A stretch of DNA of 64,000 nucleotides from Chitinophagaceae bacterium (GTDB taxonomy: Bacteria; Bacteroidota; Bacteroidia; Chitinophagales; Chitinophagaceae). Where the stretch lies: contig JABFRU010000047.1 in NCBI GenBank assembly GCA_013140985.1, positions 1-64,000 of the forward strand, written 5' to 3'. The notes below the pieces were generated by a model, which saw nothing but the letters and a program-made list of their open reading frames with translations, had not been told where the DNA came from and made no database searches. This document shows, piece after piece, positions 15,037 through 23,223 of this stretch (positions within the stretch are counted from its first letter, which is position 1; every line of letters starts with the position of its first letter). The position numbers and the translations under genes are program-made.

Positions 15037-15387
15037 ATGAATAAATCAACAATTGCTATTGATGTAATGACGGATGAGAACCGGGTTCCGGATTCTATTA
15101 TATGGAGTGCAACGGATACGGGTGCTGAAAATGCACAGAAGGCAAAGGCCATGATGCTCTCTTTTTGGGATAGCGCAGAAAAAGCGGCTTTGCGAATTGA
15201 CCTTTGGACAAAAGATATGATGGTAGATGAGATGGCAGATTTTTTTTACCAGACATTGATGACAATGGCCGATACCTATGGCCGGGCTACGAAGTACCAT
15301 GAACAGGCAGAAGAGATGAAAACATTTGCAAAGGATTTCTATGAAAAATTCAGGGCAAAACAGTTGAAAGAAAATAAAGCCGACTAA
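15037..15387 (+). CDS. gldC: Gliding motility protein GldC
   Basis: A 116-residue protein matching GldC: MNKSTIAIDVMTDENRVPDS, then IIWSATDTG, KAKAMMLSFWDSAEKAALRI, DLWTKDMMVDEMADFFYQTL are the conserved blocks. GldC is a small soluble protein first linked to gliding in Flavobacterium and widespread in Bacteroidota, including non-gliders; its molecular role is not settled. The start is fixed by the promoter just upstream. The yqeY gene follows after 30 bases. Confidence 0.93.
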   Translation: MNKSTIAIDVMTDENRVPDSIIWSATDTGAENAQKAKAMMLSFWDSAEKAALRIDLWTKDMMVDEMADFFYQTLMTMADTYGRATKYHEQAEEMKTFAKDFYEKFRAKQLKENKAD

Positions 15388-15417
15388 AATATTTATATAA
15401 CAACAAACAACAGAACT

Positions 15418-15870
15418 ATGAGTCTTGAGCAAAAAATAATGGTGGACTTAAAAGCGGCCATGTTAGCAAAAGATGAAGCAGCATTAAGAAGTTTACGGGC
15501 AATCAAAGCAGCTATATTATTGGCGAAAACTTCTGAAGGCGGCGGCAGTGATATAAAAGAAGAAGATGAAATAAAGTTGTTGCAGAAATTAGTGAAGTCA
15601 AGAAAAGATTCATTGGAAATATTTCAACAACAGAACAGGGCCGATCTTGCTAAAAAAGAAGAGGAAGAAATTGCAGTGATCGAAAAATTTTTGCCGAAAC
15701 AAATGTCTGCTGATGAAGTAAAAGAAGAATTGCAAAAGATCATTGCGGCAGTGGGGGCATCATCTCCGGCAGATATGGGCAAAGTAATGGGAGCTGCTAC
15801 CAAACAATTGGCCGGCAAAGCAGATGGAAAAACTATTTCTGCACTGGTGAAAGAGTTGTTGGCAAAATAG
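15418..15870 (+). CDS. GatB/YqeY domain protein
   Basis: A 150-residue protein that is entirely a YqeY domain, related to the C-terminal tRNA-binding part of GatB. Typical stretches are SLEQKIMVDLKAAMLAKDEA, LRAIKAAILLAKTSEG, the KLVKSRKDSLEIFQQQNRADL block and the C-terminal DMGKVMGAATKQLAGKADG. It is probably a small helical protein acting with tRNA or amidotransferase, though stand-alone YqeY has no proven function. It is likely in an operon with gldC. Confidence 0.92.
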   Translation: MSLEQKIMVDLKAAMLAKDEAALRSLRAIKAAILLAKTSEGGGSDIKEEDEIKLLQKLVKSRKDSLEIFQQQNRADLAKKEEEEIAVIEKFLPKQMSADEVKEELQKIIAAVGASSPADMGKVMGAATKQLAGKADGKTISALVKELLAK

Positions 15871-15896
15871 TTAAGAGTAGTTCGGGGTATATTGGT

Positions 15897-15971
15897 TTCC
15901 CACAAAGGCACAAAGGACACTAAGTAATATTATGATGCCCTTCCTTGGTGATCTTGGTGTCTTTGTGGGAA
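15897..15971. repeat. REPIN-like inverted repeat pair (no gene inside)
   Basis: Two 29-base arms in inverted orientation: 15897-15925 begins TTCCCACAAAGGCACAAAGG and 15943-15971 is the complement of TTCCCACAAAGACACCAAGA… They are separated by only 17 bases, so the RNA or single strand would fold into one long hairpin. The arms are the same family as the inverted repeats bounding the GxxExxY gene at 32622-33093. It sits between yqeY and the cvpA-like gene. Confidence 0.75.
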
Positions 15972-16069
15972 CTTCTTTTCAAACTGAGACATTAACAGGA
16001 ATTCCGGTTTTGTTAGCAAATTCTTAGCATTATCTTCATCGGGTTGGTCGTTTAATAACAAATCCTTTC

Positions 16070-16612
16070 ATGCTCCTCGACATAATTTATGTTGTCATTA
16101 TCGTCCTCGCAGTTTTGCATGGCTATAGCCGTGGTTTGATCGTTGGAATATTTTCATTGATCGCAATTATCATTGGCCTTGCAGCAGCGATGAAATTATC
16201 CGCAGTTGTAGCAGGCTTTATTGGGAAAAACGTAAATGTTTCAGAAGAATGGCTGCCGCTTATTTCTTTTGCTGTTGTTTTTTTATTGGTTGTATTGTTG
16301 ATACGCTGGGGCGCAAAAGCTATTGAAAAAACAGTGGAGATAGCGATGCTGGGATGGGTGAACAAGCTCGGGGGGATTATTTTCTATGTTGCTATCTATA
16401 CGATCGTCTTCAGTGTATTGCTATTTTATATTGAGCAAATGAAATTGATCCGGCAAGAAACAATTGATAAATCCGTCGTTTATTCTTTTGTTCAGCCGTG
16501 GGGGCCAAAGGTCATCAATGGCTTTGGTAGTATCATTCCTGTTTTTAAGGATGTCTTTGACGAGCTGGAAAACTTCTTTGAAAAAATTTCTGCGAAGATA
16601 TCAATGCTCTGA
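16070..16612 (+). CDS. CvpA family membrane protein
   Basis: A 180-residue integral membrane protein with four hydrophobic segments (about 1-28, 29-50, 60-85, 100-125) and a short soluble tail. The opening MLLDIIYVVIIVLAVLHGYS then RGLIVGIFSLIAIIIGLAAA is the CvpA (colicin V production) signature. Relatives affect biofilm and colicin export in E. coli; the function here is unknown. It follows the REPIN-like hairpin. Confidence 0.9.
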   Translation: MLLDIIYVVIIVLAVLHGYSRGLIVGIFSLIAIIIGLAAAMKLSAVVAGFIGKNVNVSEEWLPLISFAVVFLLVVLLIRWGAKAIEKTVEIAMLGWVNKLGGIIFYVAIYTIVFSVLLFYIEQMKLIRQETIDKSVVYSFVQPWGPKVINGFGSIIPVFKDVFDELENFFEKISAKISML

Positions 16613-16798
16613 TCCGCAAGTATTGCCGTGAACTTTCGATCTATCTCAAAAAAACATAAAGAATTTCAATTTTGCTGTATGCGACGCCCATTAATTCCAT
16701 AATCAGCTTTCTTTTATGCGCAGGGTGCTGTTTTATTGGGGTAAATCGAGTATTTTAGTACCCAAATTCATTCGGAAAAAGTACAGAATTGACTGCTC

Positions 16799-17575
16799 AT
16801 GCAATACGAGATCAAACAACAGGACAAGTTCAAATTTTTGGAAGAAGGCGATGGTGAACCCTTGGTGTTGCTGCACGGGCTGTTTGGAGCACTCAGCAAC
16901 TTTGAACCACTCATCGGATATTTCCGTCATCACAATAAAGTAATAGTGCCTTTACTTCCTTTACTGGAAATGGACATACTGCATACTTCTGTAGGCGGTT
17001 TAGCGAAATATGTTCACCGCTTTTTAGAAGCAAGAGATTATAAAGGAGTGAATCTGTTGGGCAACTCCCTCGGCGGACATGTGGCGTTGGTGCATACACT
17101 CAAACATCCTGAAAGGATAAAATCGTTGATATTGACAGGCAGCTCAGGTTTGTTTGAAAATGGAATGGGCGACAGCTATCCCAAGCGGGGGGACTATGAA
17201 TACATAAAGAAAAAAACCGAACTAACTTTTTACGACCCGAAAACGGCTACCAAGGAATTGGTGGACGAAGTGTACAGCATTACTAACAACCGGATCAAAG
17301 CGATCAAGATCATCGCATTGGCGAAAAGTGCCATTCGTAATAATCTGGGGGAAGAGCTCAATCAAATCAAACTTCCAACGTTATTGGTATGGGGACAAAA
17401 TGATACGATCACTCCGCCATTTGTAGCGCAGGAATTTCACAAGCTGATACCGAACAGTGAATTGCATTTTGTAGATAAGTGTGGTCATGCACCGATGATG
17501 GAAGTGCCCGAGGAATTCAATGCCGTACTGCATAAATTTTTAAAAAAACTCAATGAGCCTGCAACAGTTGGATGA
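16799..17575 (+). CDS. Alpha/beta hydrolase
   Basis: A 258-residue hydrolase. HG of LLHGLFG forms the oxyanion region, nucleophile Ser90 is in the elbow LGNSLGGH, the acid is the Asp in WGQNDTITPP and the His is in CGHAPMMEVPEEF, so the triad is complete. No signal peptide is present. The substrate is unknown; it could be an esterase or C-C hydrolase. The gene begins a co-directional run with the CBS, POTRA and nadK genes. Confidence 0.9.
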   Translation: MQYEIKQQDKFKFLEEGDGEPLVLLHGLFGALSNFEPLIGYFRHHNKVIVPLLPLLEMDILHTSVGGLAKYVHRFLEARDYKGVNLLGNSLGGHVALVHTLKHPERIKSLILTGSSGLFENGMGDSYPKRGDYEYIKKKTELTFYDPKTATKELVDEVYSITNNRIKAIKIIALAKSAIRNNLGEELNQIKLPTLLVWGQNDTITPPFVAQEFHKLIPNSELHFVDKCGHAPMMEVPEEFNAVLHKFLKKLNEPATVG

Positions 17576-17611
17576 CCGTTGAGGTCTTGTTGAAAATAAA
17601 CGCCGCTATCC

Positions 17612-18274
17612 ATGTTAACCCGTGAACTCTCTTCCCAAACACTTCCTGTACTGCGCCTGCAGGATAAAGTGTTCCAGGCATTAGAAATGATGAATGATAA
17701 CCGGGTTACTCACCTGCCGGTAGCAGACGGCGATAAGTATGTTGGTATTCTCAGCGAGGAAGATCTGCTGCAGGCTGAGAATGATCATTCGACATTAGAC
17801 ACACTGGAACAATCTTTTTTTAATGTGTCTGTAAAAGAAGAAGAACATTTTTTGAAGGCTATCCAGGTGGCAGCTGAAAATGGGTTGACTGTGGTGCCGG
17901 TAGTGTCCGAAGAAAATGACCTGGTAGGCTCTGTTGCTTATAATGATCTGTTGAAATTTTCATCTGAGTTCATGAGTTTGAGTGAACCGGGTGGGTTGAT
18001 GGTGCTGGAAATGGAGAGCAACCAGTATTCTTTTAATGATATCAGCAAACTGGTAGAGGCCAATAATGCGCAGATCACACAATTGAATACATCCAACGAT
18101 GCGGAGACTGGTTTGATGCAGGTGACCATTCGTGTCAACAAACCGGAGATATCCGATATCGTTGCCGCTTTTCAGCGCCATGAGTATAATGTAAAATATT
18201 TTTTTGGCGAAGAGCTTTATACCAACGAATTGCGCAGCAATTATGATAACCTGATGAACTATCTTAAGATCTGA
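17612..18274 (+). CDS. CBS-domain protein
   Basis: A 220-residue cytoplasmic protein. Two CBS motifs fill the N-terminal ~120 residues (MNDNRVTHLPVADGDKYVGI and AENGLTVVPVVSEENDLVGS), forming a Bateman module that usually binds adenine nucleotides. The C-terminal part (from ~130) looks like a small ACT-like regulatory fold (VTIRVNKPEISDIVAAFQRH). It sits 36 bases after the hydrolase and upstream of nadK, a recurrent arrangement in this phylum. A ligand-sensing role is inferred only. Confidence 0.88.
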   Translation: MLTRELSSQTLPVLRLQDKVFQALEMMNDNRVTHLPVADGDKYVGILSEEDLLQAENDHSTLDTLEQSFFNVSVKEEEHFLKAIQVAAENGLTVVPVVSEENDLVGSVAYNDLLKFSSEFMSLSEPGGLMVLEMESNQYSFNDISKLVEANNAQITQLNTSNDAETGLMQVTIRVNKPEISDIVAAFQRHEYNVKYFFGEELYTNELRSNYDNLMNYLKI

Positions 18275-18329
18275 TGACCGTTTATCCTCATCGTATATTT
18301 TTTGATCATGAACACCCGTTTAAAAAAGA

Positions 18330-19751
18330 ATGCTGAAGAAAAGAATAAAATATTGTGTTTGGGTGTTTGCACTACTGATCGTTTCCTCTTCCGCATCGGC
18401 ACAAGCTGATACTACTGCTGTTCCCATAGACACATTATACACTGTAGGAAAGATCACTATTACCGGGAATAAAAAAACCAAAGACGTTATTATCCTCCGG
18501 GAGATCCCTTTCAGAGAAGGAGATCAATACACTTTAAAAACGTTGATAGAAAAATTCGGGGATGCACATCGCCAGTTGTTGAACACTTCTCTTTTTCATA
18601 CGGCAGAAGTGGGAATTAAGAATATGGAAGGCACCATTGCAACCATTGCCGTTACGTTGAAAGAAAGATGGTATTTTTTTCCAACTCCTTTTTTAAAACC
18701 TGTTGACAGAAATCTCAATCAATGGATAGTAGAGCAAAAGGCGAGTCTTGACCGGGTGAATTATGGCGTCAAATTCATTTATTATAATGCCACGGGCAGG
18801 AATGACAAATTAAAAGGATCATTTGGTAGCGGATATACAAGACAATTCTCATTGGGCTACGATCGCCCTTATTTTGATAAAAACCTTAAATGGGGATTCA
18901 GTACCGGCTTCTCTGTTTCGAAGAACAGGGAAGTAAATTATAACACTGTTCATGACAAGCAGGTGTTTGTAAAAGATGAGGATGTTTTCCTGAGCAATTT
19001 CGCTACTATTTATACAACGCTTACTTACAGGAGAAAAATAAAAACAAAACATAGCCTCGGGTTTGCTTATACAAGCGGCGAAGTGAGTGATACCGTAGTA
19101 ACATTGAACTCTTCTTACTTTAAAGGGGGAAGGCAAAGGGTACAGTTTCCTGATCTTCTTTATGCAATGAGTTATTTTGATGTTGATTTTATTCCCTATC
19201 CCACTAAAGGATATGCTGCCCAAATTACATTTAATAAAAAAGGCTTTGGCTCTGCCGGAGTCAATGTATGGCAGTTGGGTGTGCAGGCATCGGGAACCTG
19301 GCACATTGGAAAAAAATCATTTGTAAATGTTGGTGTATATGGCGGATTGAAACTCCCTTTCAAACAACCATATTATAACCAGCGGTTTCTTGGGTATGGA
19401 GATGTTTATATGCAGGGCTATGAATATTATGTGATCGACGGGGTGGCCGGAGGTTATCTGAAAACAGGATTGTACCAGGAGCTTTTCAATTTCAAAATAA
19501 AAGTACCGCCTTTAAAAAAAGGAAAAGAGCCGATGAGGATACCGTTCCGTATTGTTGGAAAAACATATGGCAATACAGGCTATGTACACAATCCTCAACC
19601 CGGAAATAATTTATTATCCAATAAGATGCTTTATTCCGGTGGCTTTGGTGTTGATATCATCACTTTTTATGATATTGTATTGAAACTGGAATATAGCTTC
19701 AACCAGTTAGGTGAAAACGGGTTATTTTTACATAGAAAGTCTATTTTTTAA
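18330..19751 (+). CDS. POTRA-containing BamA/TamA-like outer membrane protein
   Basis: A 473-residue protein with signal peptide (ALLIVSSSASAQA). One POTRA-like domain follows (ITITGNKKTKDVIILREIPF, then REGDQY). The rest is beta-barrel-like, with alternating aromatic strands such as GFAYTSGEVSDT and a C-terminal strand ending HRKSIF. It would sit in the outer membrane. It is shorter than BamA (23224) and has a single POTRA, so it is probably an Omp85-related accessory of unknown substrate. The nadK gene starts 2 bases later. Confidence 0.85.
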   Translation: MLKKRIKYCVWVFALLIVSSSASAQADTTAVPIDTLYTVGKITITGNKKTKDVIILREIPFREGDQYTLKTLIEKFGDAHRQLLNTSLFHTAEVGIKNMEGTIATIAVTLKERWYFFPTPFLKPVDRNLNQWIVEQKASLDRVNYGVKFIYYNATGRNDKLKGSFGSGYTRQFSLGYDRPYFDKNLKWGFSTGFSVSKNREVNYNTVHDKQVFVKDEDVFLSNFATIYTTLTYRRKIKTKHSLGFAYTSGEVSDTVVTLNSSYFKGGRQRVQFPDLLYAMSYFDVDFIPYPTKGYAAQITFNKKGFGSAGVNVWQLGVQASGTWHIGKKSFVNVGVYGGLKLPFKQPYYNQRFLGYGDVYMQGYEYYVIDGVAGGYLKTGLYQELFNFKIKVPPLKKGKEPMRIPFRIVGKTYGNTGYVHNPQPGNNLLSNKMLYSGGFGVDIITFYDIVLKLEYSFNQLGENGLFLHRKSIF

Positions 19752-19753
19752 GC

Positions 19754-20632
19754 ATGAAGGCCGCCATTTACAGCCGCCTGATGGAAGAAGATCAGCGGAA
19801 AGATGTTCAACTTTTTTTTGATGAACTGGCTCAACAAAAGATCAAGCCGGTCGTCTTTCATCATTTCTTTGAACAAATAAAGAGTAGTATTAACCTGCCG
19901 GCAGATACCACAACTTTCTCTGATTCTGCAGACCTCAAAGATGAAGTTGAATTTATCATCAGCCTTGGTGGCGATGGAACTTTGCTGGATACTGTTACCT
20001 TGGTAAGGAACAGGAATATTTCTATTATGGGTATCAATTTTGGTCGCCTGGGTTTTTTAGCCAGTATTGGCCGGGATGAAGTGAGAACAGCAGTAAAAGC
20101 AATAGCGCAAAGAACCTATGTAACGGATAAAAGGACGATGATACATTTGGATGCAGACATTCCTTTGTTTGGCAATGTGCCGTATGCATTAAACGAATTT
20201 TCCATACATAAAAGGGATGTGGCTTCTATGATCAAGATCCACACTTATCTGAATGGGGAGTTTTTAAATACGTATTGGGCTGATGGCCTGATAGTGGCTA
20301 CACCGACAGGTTCAACCGGCTATTCCCTTAGCTGCAATGGGCCGATCGTATTTCCGGATACCGGCAGTTTTGTAATAACTCCTGTGGCACCGCATAATCT
20401 GAATGTCCGCCCTATTATTGTGCCTGACGATAATATTATTTCCTTTGAAATTGAAAGCCGGTCGGATCAACTCATTGTGGCGCTTGATTCAAGGCGGGAG
20501 ATAATCGGAAAAGATGTGCAACTCGCTGTAAAGAAAGAGGATTTCAGCATAAACCTGGTCCGGCTGAGCGAAAACAATTTTCTGCAAACCCTTCGCAATA
20601 AACTCACCTGGGGTCTCGATAAACGCAACTAA
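19754..20632 (+). CDS. nadK: NAD kinase
   Basis: A 292-residue cytoplasmic enzyme that phosphorylates NAD to NADP. It contains the GGDGT motif at residues 72-76 with Asp74 as the catalytic residue, NFGRLGFLASI, the family NE (ALNEFSIHKRD) and the glycine-rich GDGLIVATPTGSTGYSLS-like block (DGLIVATPTGSTGYSL). Length is normal. It starts 2 bases after the POTRA gene stop, implying translational coupling. Confidence 0.96.
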   Translation: MKAAIYSRLMEEDQRKDVQLFFDELAQQKIKPVVFHHFFEQIKSSINLPADTTTFSDSADLKDEVEFIISLGGDGTLLDTVTLVRNRNISIMGINFGRLGFLASIGRDEVRTAVKAIAQRTYVTDKRTMIHLDADIPLFGNVPYALNEFSIHKRDVASMIKIHTYLNGEFLNTYWADGLIVATPTGSTGYSLSCNGPIVFPDTGSFVITPVAPHNLNVRPIIVPDDNIISFEIESRSDQLIVALDSRREIIGKDVQLAVKKEDFSINLVRLSENNFLQTLRNKLTWGLDKRN

Positions 20633-20701
20633 ATTGCTCTCCCAATAAAAGAAATTGCTATTTTTATCGTTCTAATGTATTCCGAACCATATTTATCTGT
20701 T

Positions 20702-21562
20702 ATGACGAAGAAGATTTTTGCTGCTGTCTCACTTATTACCATAATTGGTACCAGTCAATTAAATGCCCAGAATGCTGTAGTCCAGGAGGGTGAGTTTGGA
20801 TTTGGCGTAGGCGCCGGCCATTATTTCGGCGATCTGAATACAAAAGCAAGATTGAACAGGGCCAAGCTGGCCGCCACTGCATTTTTTCGCAAAAACCTGG
20901 GCAATTATATCGCTGTAAGAGTAGGAGCAAGTTTTGCTCAATTGGGTTATTCCGATCAATACAATACGCATAATGTCTATATGTACCAGCGCAACTTGAG
21001 CTTTAACACTAAAGTTTGGGAGTTGGCCTTGCAAGGCGATTTTAATTTTTTCCGCTTTATGCCCGGTGAGCCGCAATATAGCTTCACTCCTTATATAACA
21101 TTAGGCTTCGGCATTTTTACTTATGATCCTTATGCATACCTGCGGGGAGAAAAGATCCAGCTTCGTCCATTAGGTACGGAAGGACAGGGAAGCAATGATC
21201 CCCGTTATGCCGATCGCAAGCAGTATAGCTCAATGGCCTTCAGCATCCCTTTTGGCGGCGGTATCAAATATGCATTGAATGAAAAAGTGAACATAGCTTT
21301 TGAAGTATTGCATCGTTTTACCAACACGGACTATATGGATGATGTAAGCAAAACCTATGTTGATCCCGCTATATTTCCTTTAAATCCTGATGGCAGCACA
21401 TCCAATGCACAACTATTGCATGACAGGTCATATGAAATTGGCGACCCCATTGGTGCACCCGGTGTAGCAAGAGGAATGAGCCGGCAGAAAGACCAATTCG
21501 TTACGGCCATGGTTCACCTTACCTTTAACCTGCAGTCTTACAAATGCCCGACGGCTAAGTAA
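20702..21562 (+). CDS. DUF6089 family outer membrane beta-barrel protein
   Basis: A 286-residue secreted protein from the ATG at 20702 (MTKKIFAAVSLITIIGTSQL, then NAQ), giving a proper signal peptide; a codon at 20675 would put nine polar residues in front. Mature sequence is an eight-to-ten-stranded barrel pattern: EFGFGVGAGHYFGDL, YITLGFGIFTYDP, FGGGIKYALNEKVNIAFEVL. The DUF6089 family is specific to Bacteroidota and often stands next to uppS-bamA. Function unknown. Confidence 0.87.
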   Translation: MTKKIFAAVSLITIIGTSQLNAQNAVVQEGEFGFGVGAGHYFGDLNTKARLNRAKLAATAFFRKNLGNYIAVRVGASFAQLGYSDQYNTHNVYMYQRNLSFNTKVWELALQGDFNFFRFMPGEPQYSFTPYITLGFGIFTYDPYAYLRGEKIQLRPLGTEGQGSNDPRYADRKQYSSMAFSIPFGGGIKYALNEKVNIAFEVLHRFTNTDYMDDVSKTYVDPAIFPLNPDGSTSNAQLLHDRSYEIGDPIGAPGVARGMSRQKDQFVTAMVHLTFNLQSYKCPTAK

Positions 21563-21707
21563 GAAAAACCTTAAAAAAATAATATATCACCTTTTTGGGT
21601 TACTGCCAATCAATAGTTTTATTTTTATTTTGCATAAAGTTTAAACCATAACAGACCAATTGCAGTCTGTTAGTAAACAATTTATTTACCACTTAAACAT
21701 TACTCTT

Positions 21708-22121
21708 ATGCGCCTGACAAAAATTGCATTATTGTTTTCTGTAGTTGCACTTTTCAGTTTTACTACACTGAAAAATAGCAACACTACTACAAAACCCGGC
21801 GACTGGTTTTTCCTGGAAGATAAAAGTGTAGGCTTTGGAGTTGATCATGATGTTATTCATTTTGGTAACTGGAAAGATGATGTTCGCCAGATCAAATTGA
21901 AGATTACCGACGGCCCGATGAAAATGTACAACATGAAGATCCATTTTGATAATGGCACTACACAAGATGTGGAGCTCCGCAAACGCTTTGCACAAGGCAG
22001 CGAAAGCCGGGTGATAGATATGGATGGCGGTTTACGCCATTTGACCAAAATAGAATTCTGGTATGAGACAAAAGGGTTCCTGAGAGGAAAATCGAGAGTG
22101 GCTGTGTGGGGGAAGAACTGA
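21708..22121 (+). CDS. DUF2541-like secreted protein
   Basis: A 137-residue protein starting MRLTKIALLFSVVALFSFTT, a signal peptide without a clear lipobox. The mature part is a small beta domain (DGPMKMYNMKIHFDNG, VELRKRFAQGSESRVIDMDG, KIEFWYETKG) resembling DUF2541 proteins. Role unknown. It stands alone with a terminator after it. Confidence 0.7.
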   Translation: MRLTKIALLFSVVALFSFTTLKNSNTTTKPGDWFFLEDKSVGFGVDHDVIHFGNWKDDVRQIKLKITDGPMKMYNMKIHFDNGTTQDVELRKRFAQGSESRVIDMDGGLRHLTKIEFWYETKGFLRGKSRVAVWGKN

Positions 22122-22142
22122 TCTCAAATACTATTATTTGAG

Positions 22143-22180
22143 GAGGTTGTGCTGAAGAGGTACAACCTCTTTTTATTTTT
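22143..22180 (+). terminator. Intrinsic terminator after the DUF2541-like gene
   Basis: GAGGTTGT, an 11-base loop, ACAACCTC, followed by TTTTTATTTTT-type sequence. Eight-base stem with T-tract. Confidence 0.75.
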
Positions 22181-22188
22181 ATCCTTGT

Positions 22189-22196
22189 TACCTTTG
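22189..22196 (+). promoter_or_regulatory. -7 element of uppS
   Basis: TACCTTTG, full TAnnTTTG match, 22 bases before the ATG at 22219. Confidence 0.55.
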
Positions 22197-22218
22197 TTTT
22201 TCTGTTTTGAAATTCACT

Positions 22219-22965
22219 ATGTCAGCGTTATTGGAAAAAATAGATAAAAGCAAGCTTCCTCGCCATATTGCCATCATCATGGATGGTAATGGAAGATGGG
22301 CCAAGGAAAAAGGAGAAGATCGTCTCTTCGGGCATTTCCATGGTGTAGAAAGTGTCCGCAATATCGTCGAAGGCTCTGCTGAACTCGGTATCGAATATCT
22401 TACACTCTATGCTTTTTCTACCGAGAACTGGGATCGCCCCGAATACGAAGTAATAGGATTGATGGAATTATTGGTCAGCACTATCCGCAAAGAAGTAGAA
22501 AGCCTTGATAAGAATAATATCCGCCTTCATGTAATTGGCGATATGAATATGCTTCCCGATTATGCCCGCAATGAATTGAATGAAGCATTGGACATAACAA
22601 AAGACAATACCGGTCTTAACCTGATCATGGCCCTAAGCTACAGCGGCCGGTGGGAACTGCTGAATGCAGTAAAGAATATTGCACATGAAGTGAAGCTGGG
22701 CAAACTGAATGTTGAAGCCATTGATGAAAATATTTTGCAACGATTTCTTTGCACCAGCGAATTTCCCGATCCTGAACTAATGATCCGCACCAGCGGCGAA
22801 TTCAGGATAAGCAACTTCCTCCTTTATCAGTTGGCATATGCAGAACTCTACTTCACCAATGTAAGATGGCCGGATTTTAGAAAAAATAATCTCTACGAGG
22901 CTATCCTCGACTACCAGGCCCGGGAAAGAAGGTTTGGAAAGACCAGCGACCAATTAGTAACATAG
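22219..22965 (+). CDS. uppS: Isoprenyl (undecaprenyl diphosphate) synthase
   Basis: A 248-residue cytoplasmic cis-prenyltransferase that makes the C55 lipid carrier for peptidoglycan from farnesyl diphosphate and isopentenyl diphosphate. The family motifs are clear: HIAIIMDGNGRWAKEKG with catalytic Asp22, TLYAFSTENWDRP, and RTSGEFRISNFLLYQLAYAE. I chose the ATG at 22219 (MSALLEKIDKSKLPRH), since the frame's earlier start would be a TTG. It heads the uppS-bamA-ompH run. Confidence 0.95.
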   Translation: MSALLEKIDKSKLPRHIAIIMDGNGRWAKEKGEDRLFGHFHGVESVRNIVEGSAELGIEYLTLYAFSTENWDRPEYEVIGLMELLVSTIRKEVESLDKNNIRLHVIGDMNMLPDYARNELNEALDITKDNTGLNLIMALSYSGRWELLNAVKNIAHEVKLGKLNVEAIDENILQRFLCTSEFPDPELMIRTSGEFRISNFLLYQLAYAELYFTNVRWPDFRKNNLYEAILDYQARERRFGKTSDQLVT

Positions 22966-22972
22966 TCAAATC

Positions 22973-23067
22973 AGTCAAATTGGTCATATAAGGTCAAAAG
23001 CAGCAAGACCTGTATAAATCAGCGACTTTTGTTGGTGAAAAGACCCTCCGATATGACTAATTTGACT
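22973..23067. repeat. Inverted repeat between uppS and bamA
   Basis: AGTCAAATTGGTCATAT (22973-22989) pairs with 23051-23067, one mismatch in 17. Neighbouring words (agtcaaat, ggtcaaaag, gactttt) extend the pattern. The rest of the 258-base gap to bamA shows nothing else I can name. It may separate the two transcripts. Confidence 0.55.
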
Positions 23068-23223
23068 TTTATGCCCCATCTGACCTGATTCTCAGGTTTC
23101 TTTAACAAAGACTTCAATTTTTTCCCGTTATTTTGCCGCCTCAACCCGAAATTTAAAGGGGTTGATAAAGCGGTCTGTGAGAACTGCTTAGTGAAATTTT
23201 AGACAGCTTCTGAACAATCAATC

